NCBI GenBank assembly: GCA_964503145.1
Contig: CAZCYV010000013.1
Coordinates: 40,054 to 104,053 of the forward strand
Reading direction: 5' to 3'
Origin: RBG-16-57-11 sp964503145
GTDB taxonomy: Bacteria > Chloroflexota > Anaerolineae > Anaerolineales > UBA4823
DNA length: 64,000 nucleotides
Shown piece by piece: positions 1 through 10,212 of this stretch. The notes under the pieces were generated by a model that saw nothing but the letters and a program-made list of their open reading frames with translations, searched no databases and was not told the DNA's origin. Within the stretch, counting starts at the first letter, position 1. Each line of letters opens with the position of its first letter. The translations under genes and the position numbers were made by a program.

Positions 1-311
1 AAAAGAACGAACTGAAGAAAGCCTTGCTCGAGCAGGAGGCCGCCCTGGCGCAGCAGCGCGTCGAGGACGAACTGAAGCGGGAGCGTCTGCGCCTGGAGTT
101 CGAAAGAGAAGAGTTGGAAATCCTCAAGAACAACCCCGAGCTGTTGATCCTGACGCCGCAGGCCGCCCGCCTGGCGGAAGCCAGCCAGGGCCTGAAGAAC
201 GCCCGCACGGTCATCTCCCTCACCCCGCAAGAGCTGGCGTCTGGCTCGGAGTTGCTCACCCTGTTCCAAAACCTGGTGCAAAAGGCTCTGGACTCCAAAA
301 AGGGTGACTGA
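1..311 (+). CDS. C-terminal part of probable SPFH/band-7 domain protein (partial)
   Basis: The reading frame is open from the left edge, so this is the 3' end of a gene that starts outside the window (about 102 residues visible). The visible part is a charged helix rich in Glu, Lys, Arg and Leu, which looks like a coiled coil, followed by a conserved-looking tail with the motif LTPQAARLAEASQ. From memory, that tail occurs at the C-terminus of SPFH (stomatin/prohibitin-like) membrane-scaffold proteins in Chloroflexota; the SPFH domain itself is not visible. The stop TGA (309-311) overlaps the ATG of the next gene by one base, so the two are probably translationally coupled. Confidence 0.55.
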   Translation, partial: KNELKKALLEQEAALAQQRVEDELKRERLRLEFEREELEILKNNPELLILTPQAARLAEASQGLKNARTVISLTPQELASGSELLTLFQNLVQKALDSKKGD

Positions 312-3300
312 TGCCCTCCCCCGATCCGCTGGCCTTCTTTCGCCTGAAGCAAATCCGGGTCGCCCGGGTTTCGGAGATTAGCGAAACCACCGCCGCCGCG
401 CCGGTTCCCAACGAGGAGCGGGTCAATTTTCACATTGGGAATCCCCTGCAAGATGCCAGGCTCTCTTCGGCTTTCCTGCGCATCGCCCTGGGCCTGGATG
501 TCAACCGCCAGGACTTGCACGACGCCGCGCCCGAAGCGCTGCTGGAGGCCCTGGGGTGGCAGGCGGCGGATCGGCCAAAGCTGGAGTTCCTGATTCGCGC
601 CATCCAGAAGAGCACGCCCTATATGCCGCGCGGCGGCTATTCCCAGAAAGCCCCGCACGCCCTGGTGCGGGCCTTCTGCGCCTGGCTGGAAAAGCAGCAA
701 GAGCCCCTGCAGTACGACCTGGGCGAGCAGTCCGGCAAGCGCGAGATCATCCTGGCTTCGGGGGGCGTCCACGAAGCCTTGCGAGTGATCCTGCACGCCC
801 TGTCCGACTACCTGCAGATCACCCCGGCGCACATCCTGGGCTACCGCTACGCGGTAGAACTGCCGGAAAACTCCTTCCCGAACCTGCGCCTCATCGGCCT
901 GGCGCACGACGAGCGAAGCGCGCGCCAACAGGTGGAGCAGGCCGTAAGCGAGCGTCCCGAAGCGCCGACCTTCCTGATCCTCGGCGACCTGTTGGGCGAA
1001 GAGACGCGGCGCAGGCTGCGGCTGCTGAGCACGCGGGCGCCGCTGTTCTTCATCGAAGCCAACAACGCCCCCAACCATCTTTCGCTGGCCCGCGAAGCCA
1101 AGCTGGTGCAGCGGGTCATCCGCCTGTTGACGCCGGCGATCTTTGCGCCGCGCCTGGACGGGCTTTCCACAGTGTTCATCGCCGGCAACGCCGATTTCCT
1201 GAGCGTGATCGAGAACGTGCACTTCAAGCTGAAGGGCACTCCCTCCGCCTCTGAAGTGGAGTTCCTGAGCTTTCTGCTGGAGCAGGGCCTGGCCGAGGTT
1301 CAGTCGCCGGAGGCGGTCGCCATCGAAGACGACCGGCCCTGGCTGGAAGGCCTGGGGGAAGCGCGGCGCGCCGAAAGCGCCCTCTTCGAGCTGACCGCCC
1401 GCGTCGGCGAGCGCCTGGAGCAGGCGGCGGCCCGCGGCGCCCGGCTGGTGGAGCGCTCGCTGGCCTCGCTGGACGAGAAGGCCGCCCTGGCCTCCAGGAT
1501 CGTCGAGCAGCGCTGGCAGGCCGACCTAGTGGACGAGTTTGCCGACCTGGACGGCCGCGAGCTGCTGGAGCAGATGATCGCGCGCGTCCACGAACCGGCC
1601 TGGCGTCAGGCGCTGGAGCGCAGTTTCCTGAGCGTTTTCACCAAACACCAGCCCCAATACCGTCCGGAAGCCTGCCTGGTCGCCAGCGGCTCGTCGCGCA
1701 CCGCTCTGGGCATCCTGGGCTTCCACTGCGGCATCACCGATGTGGTCATCTCTGACCTGAGTTGGTCTTACGAGCAGTGCTTTCCGAACGTGCACGTCGT
1801 CCCATTGACCGAGGCGCTGGCCCTGGACGTGGATCGGGTCATCGCCAAAGTGGACCAGCTATGCCAGGACGACCCGCATTGGCCAGAGAGAGGCGCCGTG
1901 GCGATCAACAACCCTCACAACGCCACCGGCAGAATCTTCGCCGAAGAAGCGCTGCGCAAACTGATCGCTTACTGCCTGGAACGCGACATTTATGTGATCG
2001 ACGACCTGGCCTACCAGAACGTCGCTCCGCTGGAAGCCTTGCCGGAGATCAAGACCGCCCGTCAGATCGCCGCCGGGCTGGTGCGCTCCGGCGTCTTGAG
2101 CGAGGCGCAGGCCGAGCGGCTGATCACCGTCCACTCGATGTCCAAGACCGACTGCCTGGCCGGAGCCAGGCTGGCCGTGGTGGAAATCCGTGAGGCTATC
2201 CTGCGCCAGCGCTTCGAGGCGATCAACGCCCGGATCAGCCCCAATCTGGCGGCGATCCTGATCGGCTATCTGTTCTACCGCGGCCCGGTGCAGGCCGTCC
2301 GCAGCTACTGGCGCTTGCGCAACGCCCTGTTCTACGAACGCACGCAGGCGCTGCTGACCGCCGCCGCAAATTTGCCGCCGGACCGCAACCCGTTCGTCCT
2401 GTCGATCATCCCGCCCGCCGGGAGCATGTACCCGCTGCTGCACATCAAGCATTTGCCTTCTGGTCTATCCCTGGACTGGCTGGCTTCATCGCTGGCGCGG
2501 CGCGGCATCGGCCTGCTGCCCCTGGCGACCTTCGCCCGCACCGAAGAGGGCTTCGACACCGGTCGCCGGACCTTCCGCCTGACCCTGGGTGGTTCGGATC
2601 AGGCCGAAGCGCTGCAAGCGAAGACCCGGCGCCTGCTGATCGACCTGAACCGCATGATCGCCGAGGAAGAGGCGCGCTACAACCGCAAGCAACTCGTCTT
2701 CCGCCTCCCGCCAGGCGCCGCTGGCGGCGCGGCTGAACACCTGGCGCGCTGGGAGTCCGTCGCCAAGCTGATCCGCAGGCAGTTCGAGGACCAGCGGGCG
2801 CTGGCACAACTGGCCGCCCTGCCGCCGCTGGATAGCAAAGCTCTGCAGCAAGAATTTCTAAAGAATTACTTGCCTGAACGCCTGGAGGTCTTTCGCGCCC
2901 GTTACCTGGATCGCGCGTTTATCCGTGAGGAGCTGATGCGCCGGGCGCTGCGCGATGGCGACGAGTGGCTGAGGGGGCGGCTGGAACGGGAGTTTATGAA
3001 GGACTCCCTGCCGCGCCGCCAGGAAGCGTTCCGCTACCGCACCCACGACCGCACTGTCCATCCGACGCAGATGTACTCACTGCAGGCCGAAATGGCCTTC
3101 GACGCCGTTCTTTCTTATCTGCTCGCTCGCCAGCCAGTCACCGCGGCGCAGATCGAAAGCGTCGGGCGAGAAATCCTGGGCGAATTTCTAGGGCGCAATG
3201 TGAGCATCAACTCGCAGCAAGAGGCCGACGAAATCCTGTTGGATTTCGAGGCGCTGACGGCTGGCGAGGACTATGCCGGCCTGTTCAGCGAGGCAACCCT

Positions 3301-5923
3301 GACGCCTTTCCTGTCCTTTTGGAGCGATTGGGACGGCAGCAACCGGCCTTCCGGCCAGGGCCACTACCTGATCGCCTCGGTGGTGATGGAAAACGTGCGC
3401 CGCATGGCGCACATCCTCAATCTGCTCTTGCTGGCCGACCCGCAGATCGAGATCGACCCGCAGCTATCCGACGAGCTTAAGTCGCTGCCTCAACAGAGCC
3501 GGCGCTTCACTCAACTGTTGAACGACATCACCCAATTGACGCATCAGCTAGAACAACGCTACCGCAGCATCCTGCCGTATTCGGTCGAGGCCACCCCCTT
3601 GCAGCGGTTCTTCACCCGGCTTCACCTGCGCCGTGATCCGGCGCGGGTGCTATGGCAGCACAACGACCGTGATGAACAAAAGATGCTCGAACTCCGCAGA
3701 CAGCGCCGGGCAATGCTGGAGACCTACTTCGCGCTCAATAAGCGGCTGCGCAAGCAGTTATACGCGCTGATCCCGGCAATCCTGGTCAACCGCAACGCTG
3801 AGGCATTGCTGAGCGAGGTTGTCGGCTATCACGATCTCTTGCAGCGCATCGTGATCACCCCGCGCATTCACGAGGGGATGATCACCGCCCGCGACCCCTT
3901 CGCCATCGACACCACGGTCTATAACCTGCAAGAGATCAACGCCATCGCCGGCAAGTACGGCAACCCAGGCATGACCCTGGGGCTGCAAATCAGCCTGTCC
4001 AAACAGCCCGAGGCGTTGATTTCGCTCGACCGCAAGATGTCCACCCAGGCCGAGCGGGTGCGCCGGGAGCATCCAGACGCCCAACTGCCCTCGATCTGGC
4101 TGATCCCCCTGTTCGAAGATATCGACGCCGTGGAGGGCATCCCGGCGTATCTGGAGCGCATCTGGGATTACGCCACCCAAAGTCGGCACACCGATCAATC
4201 GCCAGGGAGCCGCTTTGCGGAGGTGCTGACGGAAATCTTCATCGCCGGATCCGATCTGAGTCAGCAAATCGGCCAGGCGCACAGCGCCTTCGAATACCTC
4301 AAGGCCAAGTACCATATTCAGACATGGCTGGCAGAACACGGCGTGGCGGAGGCGGTGCGCCTCAAACTGGGCAGCGGCGAGCCGATGCAGCGCCAGGGAG
4401 GATATTATTCACGGGTGGCCGGTCAGCCCGCCTTCCCGCGCTTCAAGGCTCACCGCCGTCGCTTATCCGCCCACCTGCCCCAGGCGGCGCTGAAGAGCAC
4501 TGCCTACGCCGTCACCCCGCTGCAGGGGGTCTTCCTGGGAGGCGATTTGCGCACCTTCCAGAGCAACCTTTCCGAAGAACTGCGCTACCTGCCGGTGGAC
4601 GAGCTGGTCAACTTGCTGTACCACGTGCGCGAGGCGCAGCGGATGCACCGCAACAACCTGGTGCGCGCCGCCGAAACGATCACCGAGAGCCGCCTGGGCG
4701 CGCAAAGTCGCAGCATCCAGGAGCTGGAACGCATGACCATCGGGGTGAATGACGCCATCTACGCCGGCTTCCTGCAAGAGCTGACCGAGCATTTTCGCCA
4801 CATCCTCTATGGTCGCCCCGAGGATGTGACCGGCATCCATATCGTTGCTTATTTCATCGCCCGCTCGCTGCCCCAGTTGCGTGATCGCCCGACCTCCCGC
4901 CGCGCCGCCGTGGCCGGGGCCGACCGCGGGCAGCAGATCCTAGCCAACATTGCTGGCATCATCCCGCTATCCAAGCAAGGCAGCCTGCTGCGCGCCATCG
5001 CCCACAACCAGGCGCAAACCTTTGTGTTGGGCGTCAATCAACTCACTACAGGATTGTTCCGCGCCCTGGAGTATTACGCCCAGAAGGCCTGCTCTGAGGC
5101 CGAACGCGAGAACCTGATCGCCGAGCGCATCTTGCCGCACTTGCCGGTGTACGAAATCTTGTACACGCTGCGCGTCTATCACGACTGGAGAGGCGATTTC
5201 GTCAGGCGCATCGAACCGGCGTTTCCCGCCGGCAACTCGGCTTTCGTGGCCCTGCGCGAAGACAACGACGCCATGCAGAGGTTTCTGCCTTTGTTCCAAC
5301 AAGAACTGGTGCGGCGTCATGGCCTGAACGTCGGCGACTTCCTCTCCAATGGGACTTTCATTCCCGAATTGCTCCCCACCCTGCGCCCAGACCTGGCGGT
5401 GCTGCTGCAAAAAGACCTGTTCAACACCGACCCAGAGCTGCTGTTACAGCACGCTGAGGGCGCGGCGGAGCAAGACTGGCGACAGCAAGTCAGCCAGTTG
5501 CTGCAAATGCCGGAACAGGTGCGGTATTGGCGCTCGATCATCTGGGAAGTGATGGGCGAATCAATCTACCAGCGCGTGCAGAGCTTCACCGAGCTGGCCA
5601 CAGCCCTGTATGCTTTCTCCGGCGCGCGCGCCTTTGGCGCAGCGCCGGCGCCGGGGCGGGGGACGAAACTAACGCCGGCGCTGGCCGGTTTCATCCGCAG
5701 CGCGCGCCTGGACGATGAAATGCGCCAGTTCCTGGTGGGCGCGGTCGAATACCTGAACGCCTTCACCCAAGGCAGCATCGAGATTCCGGTGAGCATCATC
5801 CGGGCGCTCAACGACGTGGAACGCCTGGCGCTGATCGAGGAAAGCGCCCTGCCGCCCGCCAGGCAAGAGGTGCTGCGCTGCGCCATGTTGCAAATCGCTC
5901 GCCTGACAGGAAATAACGGCTAG
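311..5923 (+). CDS. Giant fusion: tandem aminotransferase-like modules plus PEP-carboxylase-like module
   Basis: 1870 residues in three modules. Residues ~40-350 look like a degenerate fold-type-I aminotransferase (ASGGVHEAL, then FAPRLDGLSTVFIAGN, where Arg281 sits where the PLP lysine is expected). Residues ~420-850 are a better aminotransferase with NNPHNATGR, DDLAYQNV, SMSK (Lys612 as PLP lysine) and GARLAVVE. Residues ~870-1870 match the order and spacing of bacterial PEP carboxylase motifs: TVHPTQ (His917, like His138 of E. coli), PLFEDI (1266-1271), AGSD (1312-1315) and GSGEPMQRQGG (Arg1361, like Arg587). E. coli numbers are from memory. Lys546 and Arg581 equivalents appear to be Gln1318 and Ser1355, so carboxylase activity is doubtful. 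A working pair would make oxaloacetate and transaminate it to aspartate; that is inference. It starts on the stop codon of the upstream gene. Confidence 0.7.
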   Translation: MPSPDPLAFFRLKQIRVARVSEISETTAAAPVPNEERVNFHIGNPLQDARLSSAFLRIALGLDVNRQDLHDAAPEALLEALGWQAADRPKLEFLIRAIQKSTPYMPRGGYSQKAPHALVRAFCAWLEKQQEPLQYDLGEQSGKREIILASGGVHEALRVILHALSDYLQITPAHILGYRYAVELPENSFPNLRLIGLAHDERSARQQVEQAVSERPEAPTFLILGDLLGEETRRRLRLLSTRAPLFFIEANNAPNHLSLAREAKLVQRVIRLLTPAIFAPRLDGLSTVFIAGNADFLSVIENVHFKLKGTPSASEVEFLSFLLEQGLAEVQSPEAVAIEDDRPWLEGLGEARRAESALFELTARVGERLEQAAARGARLVERSLASLDEKAALASRIVEQRWQADLVDEFADLDGRELLEQMIARVHEPAWRQALERSFLSVFTKHQPQYRPEACLVASGSSRTALGILGFHCGITDVVISDLSWSYEQCFPNVHVVPLTEALALDVDRVIAKVDQLCQDDPHWPERGAVAINNPHNATGRIFAEEALRKLIAYCLERDIYVIDDLAYQNVAPLEALPEIKTARQIAAGLVRSGVLSEAQAERLITVHSMSKTDCLAGARLAVVEIREAILRQRFEAINARISPNLAAILIGYLFYRGPVQAVRSYWRLRNALFYERTQALLTAAANLPPDRNPFVLSIIPPAGSMYPLLHIKHLPSGLSLDWLASSLARRGIGLLPLATFARTEEGFDTGRRTFRLTLGGSDQAEALQAKTRRLLIDLNRMIAEEEARYNRKQLVFRLPPGAAGGAAEHLARWESVAKLIRRQFEDQRALAQLAALPPLDSKALQQEFLKNYLPERLEVFRARYLDRAFIREELMRRALRDGDEWLRGRLEREFMKDSLPRRQEAFRYRTHDRTVHPTQMYSLQAEMAFDAVLSYLLARQPVTAAQIESVGREILGEFLGRNVSINSQQEADEILLDFEALTAGEDYAGLFSEATLTPFLSFWSDWDGSNRPSGQGHYLIASVVMENVRRMAHILNLLLLADPQIEIDPQLSDELKSLPQQSRRFTQLLNDITQLTHQLEQRYRSILPYSVEATPLQRFFTRLHLRRDPARVLWQHNDRDEQKMLELRRQRRAMLETYFALNKRLRKQLYALIPAILVNRNAEALLSEVVGYHDLLQRIVITPRIHEGMITARDPFAIDTTVYNLQEINAIAGKYGNPGMTLGLQISLSKQPEALISLDRKMSTQAERVRREHPDAQLPSIWLIPLFEDIDAVEGIPAYLERIWDYATQSRHTDQSPGSRFAEVLTEIFIAGSDLSQQIGQAHSAFEYLKAKYHIQTWLAEHGVAEAVRLKLGSGEPMQRQGGYYSRVAGQPAFPRFKAHRRRLSAHLPQAALKSTAYAVTPLQGVFLGGDLRTFQSNLSEELRYLPVDELVNLLYHVREAQRMHRNNLVRAAETITESRLGAQSRSIQELERMTIGVNDAIYAGFLQELTEHFRHILYGRPEDVTGIHIVAYFIARSLPQLRDRPTSRRAAVAGADRGQQILANIAGIIPLSKQGSLLRAIAHNQAQTFVLGVNQLTTGLFRALEYYAQKACSEAERENLIAERILPHLPVYEILYTLRVYHDWRGDFVRRIEPAFPAGNSAFVALREDNDAMQRFLPLFQQELVRRHGLNVGDFLSNGTFIPELLPTLRPDLAVLLQKDLFNTDPELLLQHAEGAAEQDWRQQVSQLLQMPEQVRYWRSIIWEVMGESIYQRVQSFTELATALYAFSGARAFGAAPAPGRGTKLTPALAGFIRSARLDDEMRQFLVGAVEYLNAFTQGSIEIPVSIIRALNDVERLALIEESALPPARQEVLRCAMLQIARLTGNNG

Positions 5924-5995
5924 TGACCCCTTACCCGGCCCACCTATCGCTCCGCGCTGGCGCAGCACGATGCTAACCGTGCGCTAAACCAACTA

Positions 5996-6004
5996 TGCTA
6001 TAAT
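5996..6004 (+). promoter_or_regulatory. Extended -10 promoter upstream of secA
   Basis: TGCTATAAT is a perfect extended -10 element 45 bases before the secA start. No good -35 is seen at 17 bases. It lies in the 125-base gap after the fusion gene. Confidence 0.45.
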
Positions 6005-6048
6005 CCCGAATTACCGGTTAAATCTCATCTTGTGGACGCCAACCCTAT

Positions 6049-9000
6049 ATGCTAAAAAAGTTAATTCGAGTCATCGGGGGAGACCCCAACAAGCGCGAAA
6101 TCGAGCGGCTAGCCGAAATCGCCGAACAGATCAACGCCCTGGAGCCAGAATTCGAGAAGCTGAGCGACGAGGCGTTGCGCGCCAAGACCGACGAGTTCCG
6201 CCGCCGCCTAGCAGACGCCCTGCACGGCATCGAGGACGAACAGGAGCGGCGCCAGGCCGAGCAGGTTGCCCTGAACGAATTGTTGCCCGAGGCCTTCGCC
6301 GCAGTGCGCGAGGCCTCCAAGCGCACCATCGGCCTGCGCCATTTCGACGTGCAACTGATCGGCGGCATAGTGCTGCATTCCGGCAAGATCGCCGAGATGC
6401 GCACCGGCGAAGGCAAGACGCTGGTCGCTACCCTGCCGCTCTATCTCAACGCCCTGACTGGCCGCGGCGTGCACCTGATCACCGTCAACGACTACCTGGC
6501 GCGCCGCGACGCCCGTTGGATGGCGCCGATCTACAACATGCTCGGCTTGAGCGTAGGCGTGCTGCAGATCGCCGCCCGCACCGAGAACGGCAAGAAGGCC
6601 TTTATCGTCGATCTGGAGAAAGAATCGCCCCACGAAGATCAGCATCAGTTGCGCATGGTGCCGCGCCAGGAAGCCTACCTGGCCGACATCGTCTATGGCA
6701 TGAACTCCGAGTTCGGCTTCGACTATCTGCGTGACAACATGACCATGCGCTGGGATGAGCGCGTGCAGCGCGGCCACTATTACGCCATCGTGGACGAGGT
6801 GGACAATGTGCTGATCGACGAGGCCCGCACCCCGCTGATCATTTCCGGCCCGGCGCAGGACGAGGCCGAGTGGTACATCCGCATGGCGCAAGTGGTCAAG
6901 GCGCTGCGCCCCGAAGATTACGAGATCAACGAGAAGGACCGCACCGTCACCCTCACCGAGCTGGGCGAAGGCCATGTCGAAGAGTTGCTGGAGATGCCGC
7001 TGCGCGACCCCGACCGCCCCGAAGATGTGACCCCCGAGCAGGCGCGCCTGCTGGGCTACCTGGAGCAGGCCCTGCGCGCCCAATATCTTTACAAGCGCAA
7101 CAAGGACTACTTGGTGCAGGCGGGCAAGGTGATCATCGTGGACGAATTCACCGGGCGCATGATGCCCGGACGGCGCTGGTCCGATGGCCTGCACCAGGCG
7201 GTGGAGGCTAAAGAGGGCGTCAAGGTGCAGAGCGAATCGGTCACCTACGCCACCATCACCATCCAGAACTATTTCCGCATGTACCAGAAGCTGGCTGGCA
7301 TGAGCGGCACGGCAATCACCGAAGCCGAGGAATTCGACAAGATCTACAAGCTGGGGGTGGTTGCCATTCCCACCAACCTGGAATATCAGGCCTCCCGCCC
7401 CGACTCCGATTTGATCGAGGTCGAGGACCGCGACGAGCAGGGCTACAAATACAGTTACTACGCCCGCAAGGGCGACCCGCTCAAAACGCCGATCTTCTGG
7501 CGGCGCAAGGACTACCCCGACGTGATCTACCGCACCCAAGAGATCAAGCTGCGCATGATCTGTCAAGAAATCCTGCGCTATCACGTGCTGGGGCGGCCTA
7601 TGCTGGTGGGCACCACCTCGGTGGAGCTTTCCGAGCGCCTGTCCTCGCGCCTGCGCGCCGAGCCGCTGCGCCGCTTGGCGCAGACCCTGCTGATCCGCGA
7701 CGCCTACATCCAAGCCAAAGGCATCCAGGAGGACGGCCGCCAGATCCCCGAGTTGCAGTTTCTCTACGCCAGCCCGCTGCCCGACCTGGACATCGGCGCG
7801 CTGCGCAAGATGGCGCGCGAGCTCGACTTGCCCTTCAACCCGGAGGACCCGGCCAACCTGGCGCGCCTGTTAAGCCTGCTCGACCTGCCTGCCACCCACC
7901 TCAACCGCCTGGCCGCCGACCTGGCCGCGGGCATCCCCCATCAGGTGCTCAACGCCCGCAAGCACACCGAGGAGAGCCAGATCATCGCCGGCGCCGGCGC
8001 CTTCGGCGCAGTGACCATCGCCACCAACATGGCCGGCCGCGGCGTGGACATCAAGCTAGGCGGCGAACTGGCCGAAGAGGTCATCGCCGCGGTCAACCGT
8101 GTGCTCCACCGCGCCGGCTACCGCGATCCCTACGACATGACCCACTTGGAGCGGAAAAAGGCCCTGCTGGAGATGGACCGCTCCGCCTACGGCATCTATG
8201 AATCGGAGATCGACTACTTCCTGAAATACATGGAAGAGATGGAGTTGGTGCGAGCGCTGGGCGGCCTGCACGTGATCGGCTCCGAGCGCCACGAGGCCCG
8301 GCGCATCGATAACCAGTTGCGCGGCCGCGCCGCCCGCCAGGGCGACCCGGGTTCGTCGCGCTTCTACCTCTCGATGGAAGACGACCTGATGCGCCTGTTC
8401 GGCGGTCAGCAGGCCGACGGGCTGATGCAGCGCCTGAAGGTGGACGAGGCCCTGCCGCTGGAGGTCGGCTTGGTGGGGCGGCTCATCGAGCAATCCCAGA
8501 CCCGCGTCGAAGGCGCCAACTTCGACGTGCGCAAGCACCTGCTGGAGTACGACGACGTGCTCAACACGCAGCGCGCCCGCATCTACGGCGAGCGCGACCG
8601 CATCTTCCATAAGGAAGACCTGACCGAAGATGTGACTGCCATGCTGCGCACCGAACTGGCGCGCCGCGTGCCGGAAGCGCTCAAAGACGAAGGCGGCCCC
8701 TGGAAGCTGATCGCCTGGTTGGATCAGGTGCAACCGCCGCTTCAGTTCGGCGCTTTCATTTTCCCGTCCTTTAGCCAGCGCCTGCTGCTGGATCATATTT
8801 GGGCTCGCCTGTCAGATAATCCCTCTGTTCAAACCCTGCGCCAGGCGTTTCTGGAAGTGGTGGACGAATCGCTGGACGCCGAGCAAAGCCACCATCTGCA
8901 GGCCATCGCCGAGATGATCGACCAGAACCAACAGCGTTTGGAAGCGCAGATCGAAGAGCGCCTGGAGGCAGTGGACGCCTTCTTCGACGGGCTATCGGTG

Positions 9001-10185
9001 GATGACGAAGCCGCCGCCCGTCGGCCGGCCGACCTGTTGAACGAGCTTTCCAACCTGGCGCGCCTGCCGATCAAGCTCTCGGCAGAGGAGCAGCGGGCGC
9101 TCAAAGACGATCCCGCGTCCCTGGCCCCCGTCGTGCGCGAGCAGGTCGAGGCCGCGCTGTACACCCAGGCGATCAGCCGCCTGATCGGCGCCATCGAACG
9201 GCGCATCGACGAAGTCCTGGGTTTGAAGCTGGAGGCGCTGGCCGAAGAATCCTGGGCAATGGTGCGCGAAGCCCTGCTGCAAGGGGCGCAAACAGCGTTC
9301 GAAAAACGCCGCGAGCGCTACACCGGACCCGGTGGGCAGATCACCAAAGACCTGGAGGCGATGCTCGAGCGGCTGCCACCGCAGGTAAACGAGCAGATCG
9401 TCCTGGCGATCCTGATGCAGCTCCCCCAGGGGGCGCGAGCCATGTTCGACCGCCGCACTCATCGGCGCATCCTGCAGCGCACCACGCGCCTGACCTACGT
9501 CTTCTACGCCGCCCACTTCCTAGAAGGGCAGAAGCCCGAACAGATCTCCGAGCGGGTGTTGGAGCACCTGGAAAACGCTCAGCGGACTATCCGCAGCGCC
9601 TGGGGGCAGACCGAATTTGCCCGCCTGGCCCAGGCCAGCTTCGCCGACATCGACCCCGACACCCGTCGGGGCATCCTGCAGGCGCTGGGCTGGGAGGACG
9701 AAACGCCGATCCCGGATCAGCCGCTGAGCAACCTCTCTCCGGAGCAGACCGCTGCGGTGATCGACGAACTGGGCCGCCGCGCCCTCACCGGCATCTATCG
9801 TCAGTTGCTGTTGAGCGTGATCACCGAACTATGGGTGGAATACCTGACTCAAATGGAGGCATTGCGCGTTTCCATCGGGCTGGAGGCTTACGCGCAGCGC
9901 GACCCCCTGGTACAATATAAAAGCCGCGCCGCGGAGCTTTACCAAAACCTGCAGCGAGACATCCGCATGGGCGTGATCACCCGCATGTTCACCTATCGTC
10001 CACGCGATCTCAGCCAGGTGCAGGCAGCGGTCTCGCGACCCGAACCCCCTACCAGCCAGGCCGAAGAGCCCGAGGCGATGCCGGAACTGGCGGCAGCTAG
10101 CGTCGCAGCTGTGCCCGCCGCGGCCCAATCGGCCTCCCAGCCCGCGGAGCGGAGCGGCAAAAAGCGCAAGCGGCGCCGCCGCTAA
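6049..10185 (+). CDS. secA: Preprotein translocase ATPase SecA, enlarged
   Basis: ATP-driven motor that pushes unfolded proteins through SecYEG at the inner face of the membrane. The N-terminus (MLKKLIRVIGGDPNKR), the Walker A region MRTGEGKT, TVNDYLARRDA, the DEAD-like DEVDNVLIDEARTPLI, and the C-terminal helicase motif GRAARQGDPGSSRFYLSMED are all present. At 1378 residues it is far longer than the usual 800-950. The extra length is an insertion of roughly 90 residues in the second nucleotide-binding domain (after SVELSERLS and before IPHQVLNARKHTEE) and a long helical C-terminal extension after LLEYDDVLNTQR. The usual C-terminal zinc-binding Cys motif is absent; the protein ends in a basic KKRKRRRR tail. 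Single clear ATG start. Confidence 0.96.
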   Translation: MLKKLIRVIGGDPNKREIERLAEIAEQINALEPEFEKLSDEALRAKTDEFRRRLADALHGIEDEQERRQAEQVALNELLPEAFAAVREASKRTIGLRHFDVQLIGGIVLHSGKIAEMRTGEGKTLVATLPLYLNALTGRGVHLITVNDYLARRDARWMAPIYNMLGLSVGVLQIAARTENGKKAFIVDLEKESPHEDQHQLRMVPRQEAYLADIVYGMNSEFGFDYLRDNMTMRWDERVQRGHYYAIVDEVDNVLIDEARTPLIISGPAQDEAEWYIRMAQVVKALRPEDYEINEKDRTVTLTELGEGHVEELLEMPLRDPDRPEDVTPEQARLLGYLEQALRAQYLYKRNKDYLVQAGKVIIVDEFTGRMMPGRRWSDGLHQAVEAKEGVKVQSESVTYATITIQNYFRMYQKLAGMSGTAITEAEEFDKIYKLGVVAIPTNLEYQASRPDSDLIEVEDRDEQGYKYSYYARKGDPLKTPIFWRRKDYPDVIYRTQEIKLRMICQEILRYHVLGRPMLVGTTSVELSERLSSRLRAEPLRRLAQTLLIRDAYIQAKGIQEDGRQIPELQFLYASPLPDLDIGALRKMARELDLPFNPEDPANLARLLSLLDLPATHLNRLAADLAAGIPHQVLNARKHTEESQIIAGAGAFGAVTIATNMAGRGVDIKLGGELAEEVIAAVNRVLHRAGYRDPYDMTHLERKKALLEMDRSAYGIYESEIDYFLKYMEEMELVRALGGLHVIGSERHEARRIDNQLRGRAARQGDPGSSRFYLSMEDDLMRLFGGQQADGLMQRLKVDEALPLEVGLVGRLIEQSQTRVEGANFDVRKHLLEYDDVLNTQRARIYGERDRIFHKEDLTEDVTAMLRTELARRVPEALKDEGGPWKLIAWLDQVQPPLQFGAFIFPSFSQRLLLDHIWARLSDNPSVQTLRQAFLEVVDESLDAEQSHHLQAIAEMIDQNQQRLEAQIEERLEAVDAFFDGLSVDDEAAARRPADLLNELSNLARLPIKLSAEEQRALKDDPASLAPVVREQVEAALYTQAISRLIGAIERRIDEVLGLKLEALAEESWAMVREALLQGAQTAFEKRRERYTGPGGQITKDLEAMLERLPPQVNEQIVLAILMQLPQGARAMFDRRTHRRILQRTTRLTYVFYAAHFLEGQKPEQISERVLEHLENAQRTIRSAWGQTEFARLAQASFADIDPDTRRGILQALGWEDETPIPDQPLSNLSPEQTAAVIDELGRRALTGIYRQLLLSVITELWVEYLTQMEALRVSIGLEAYAQRDPLVQYKSRAAELYQNLQRDIRMGVITRMFTYRPRDLSQVQAAVSRPEPPTSQAEEPEAMPELAAASVAAVPAAAQSASQPAERSGKKRKRRRR

Positions 10186-10212
10186 ATCTGGCGTGTCCAT
10201 GGAGAGAATTCA

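Noticed and set aside
6208..7713. 501-codon open frame on the - strand inside secA
   Set aside because: It is the codon-position shadow of a GC-rich gene; the + strand SecA motifs are unmistakable and the - strand product matches nothing.
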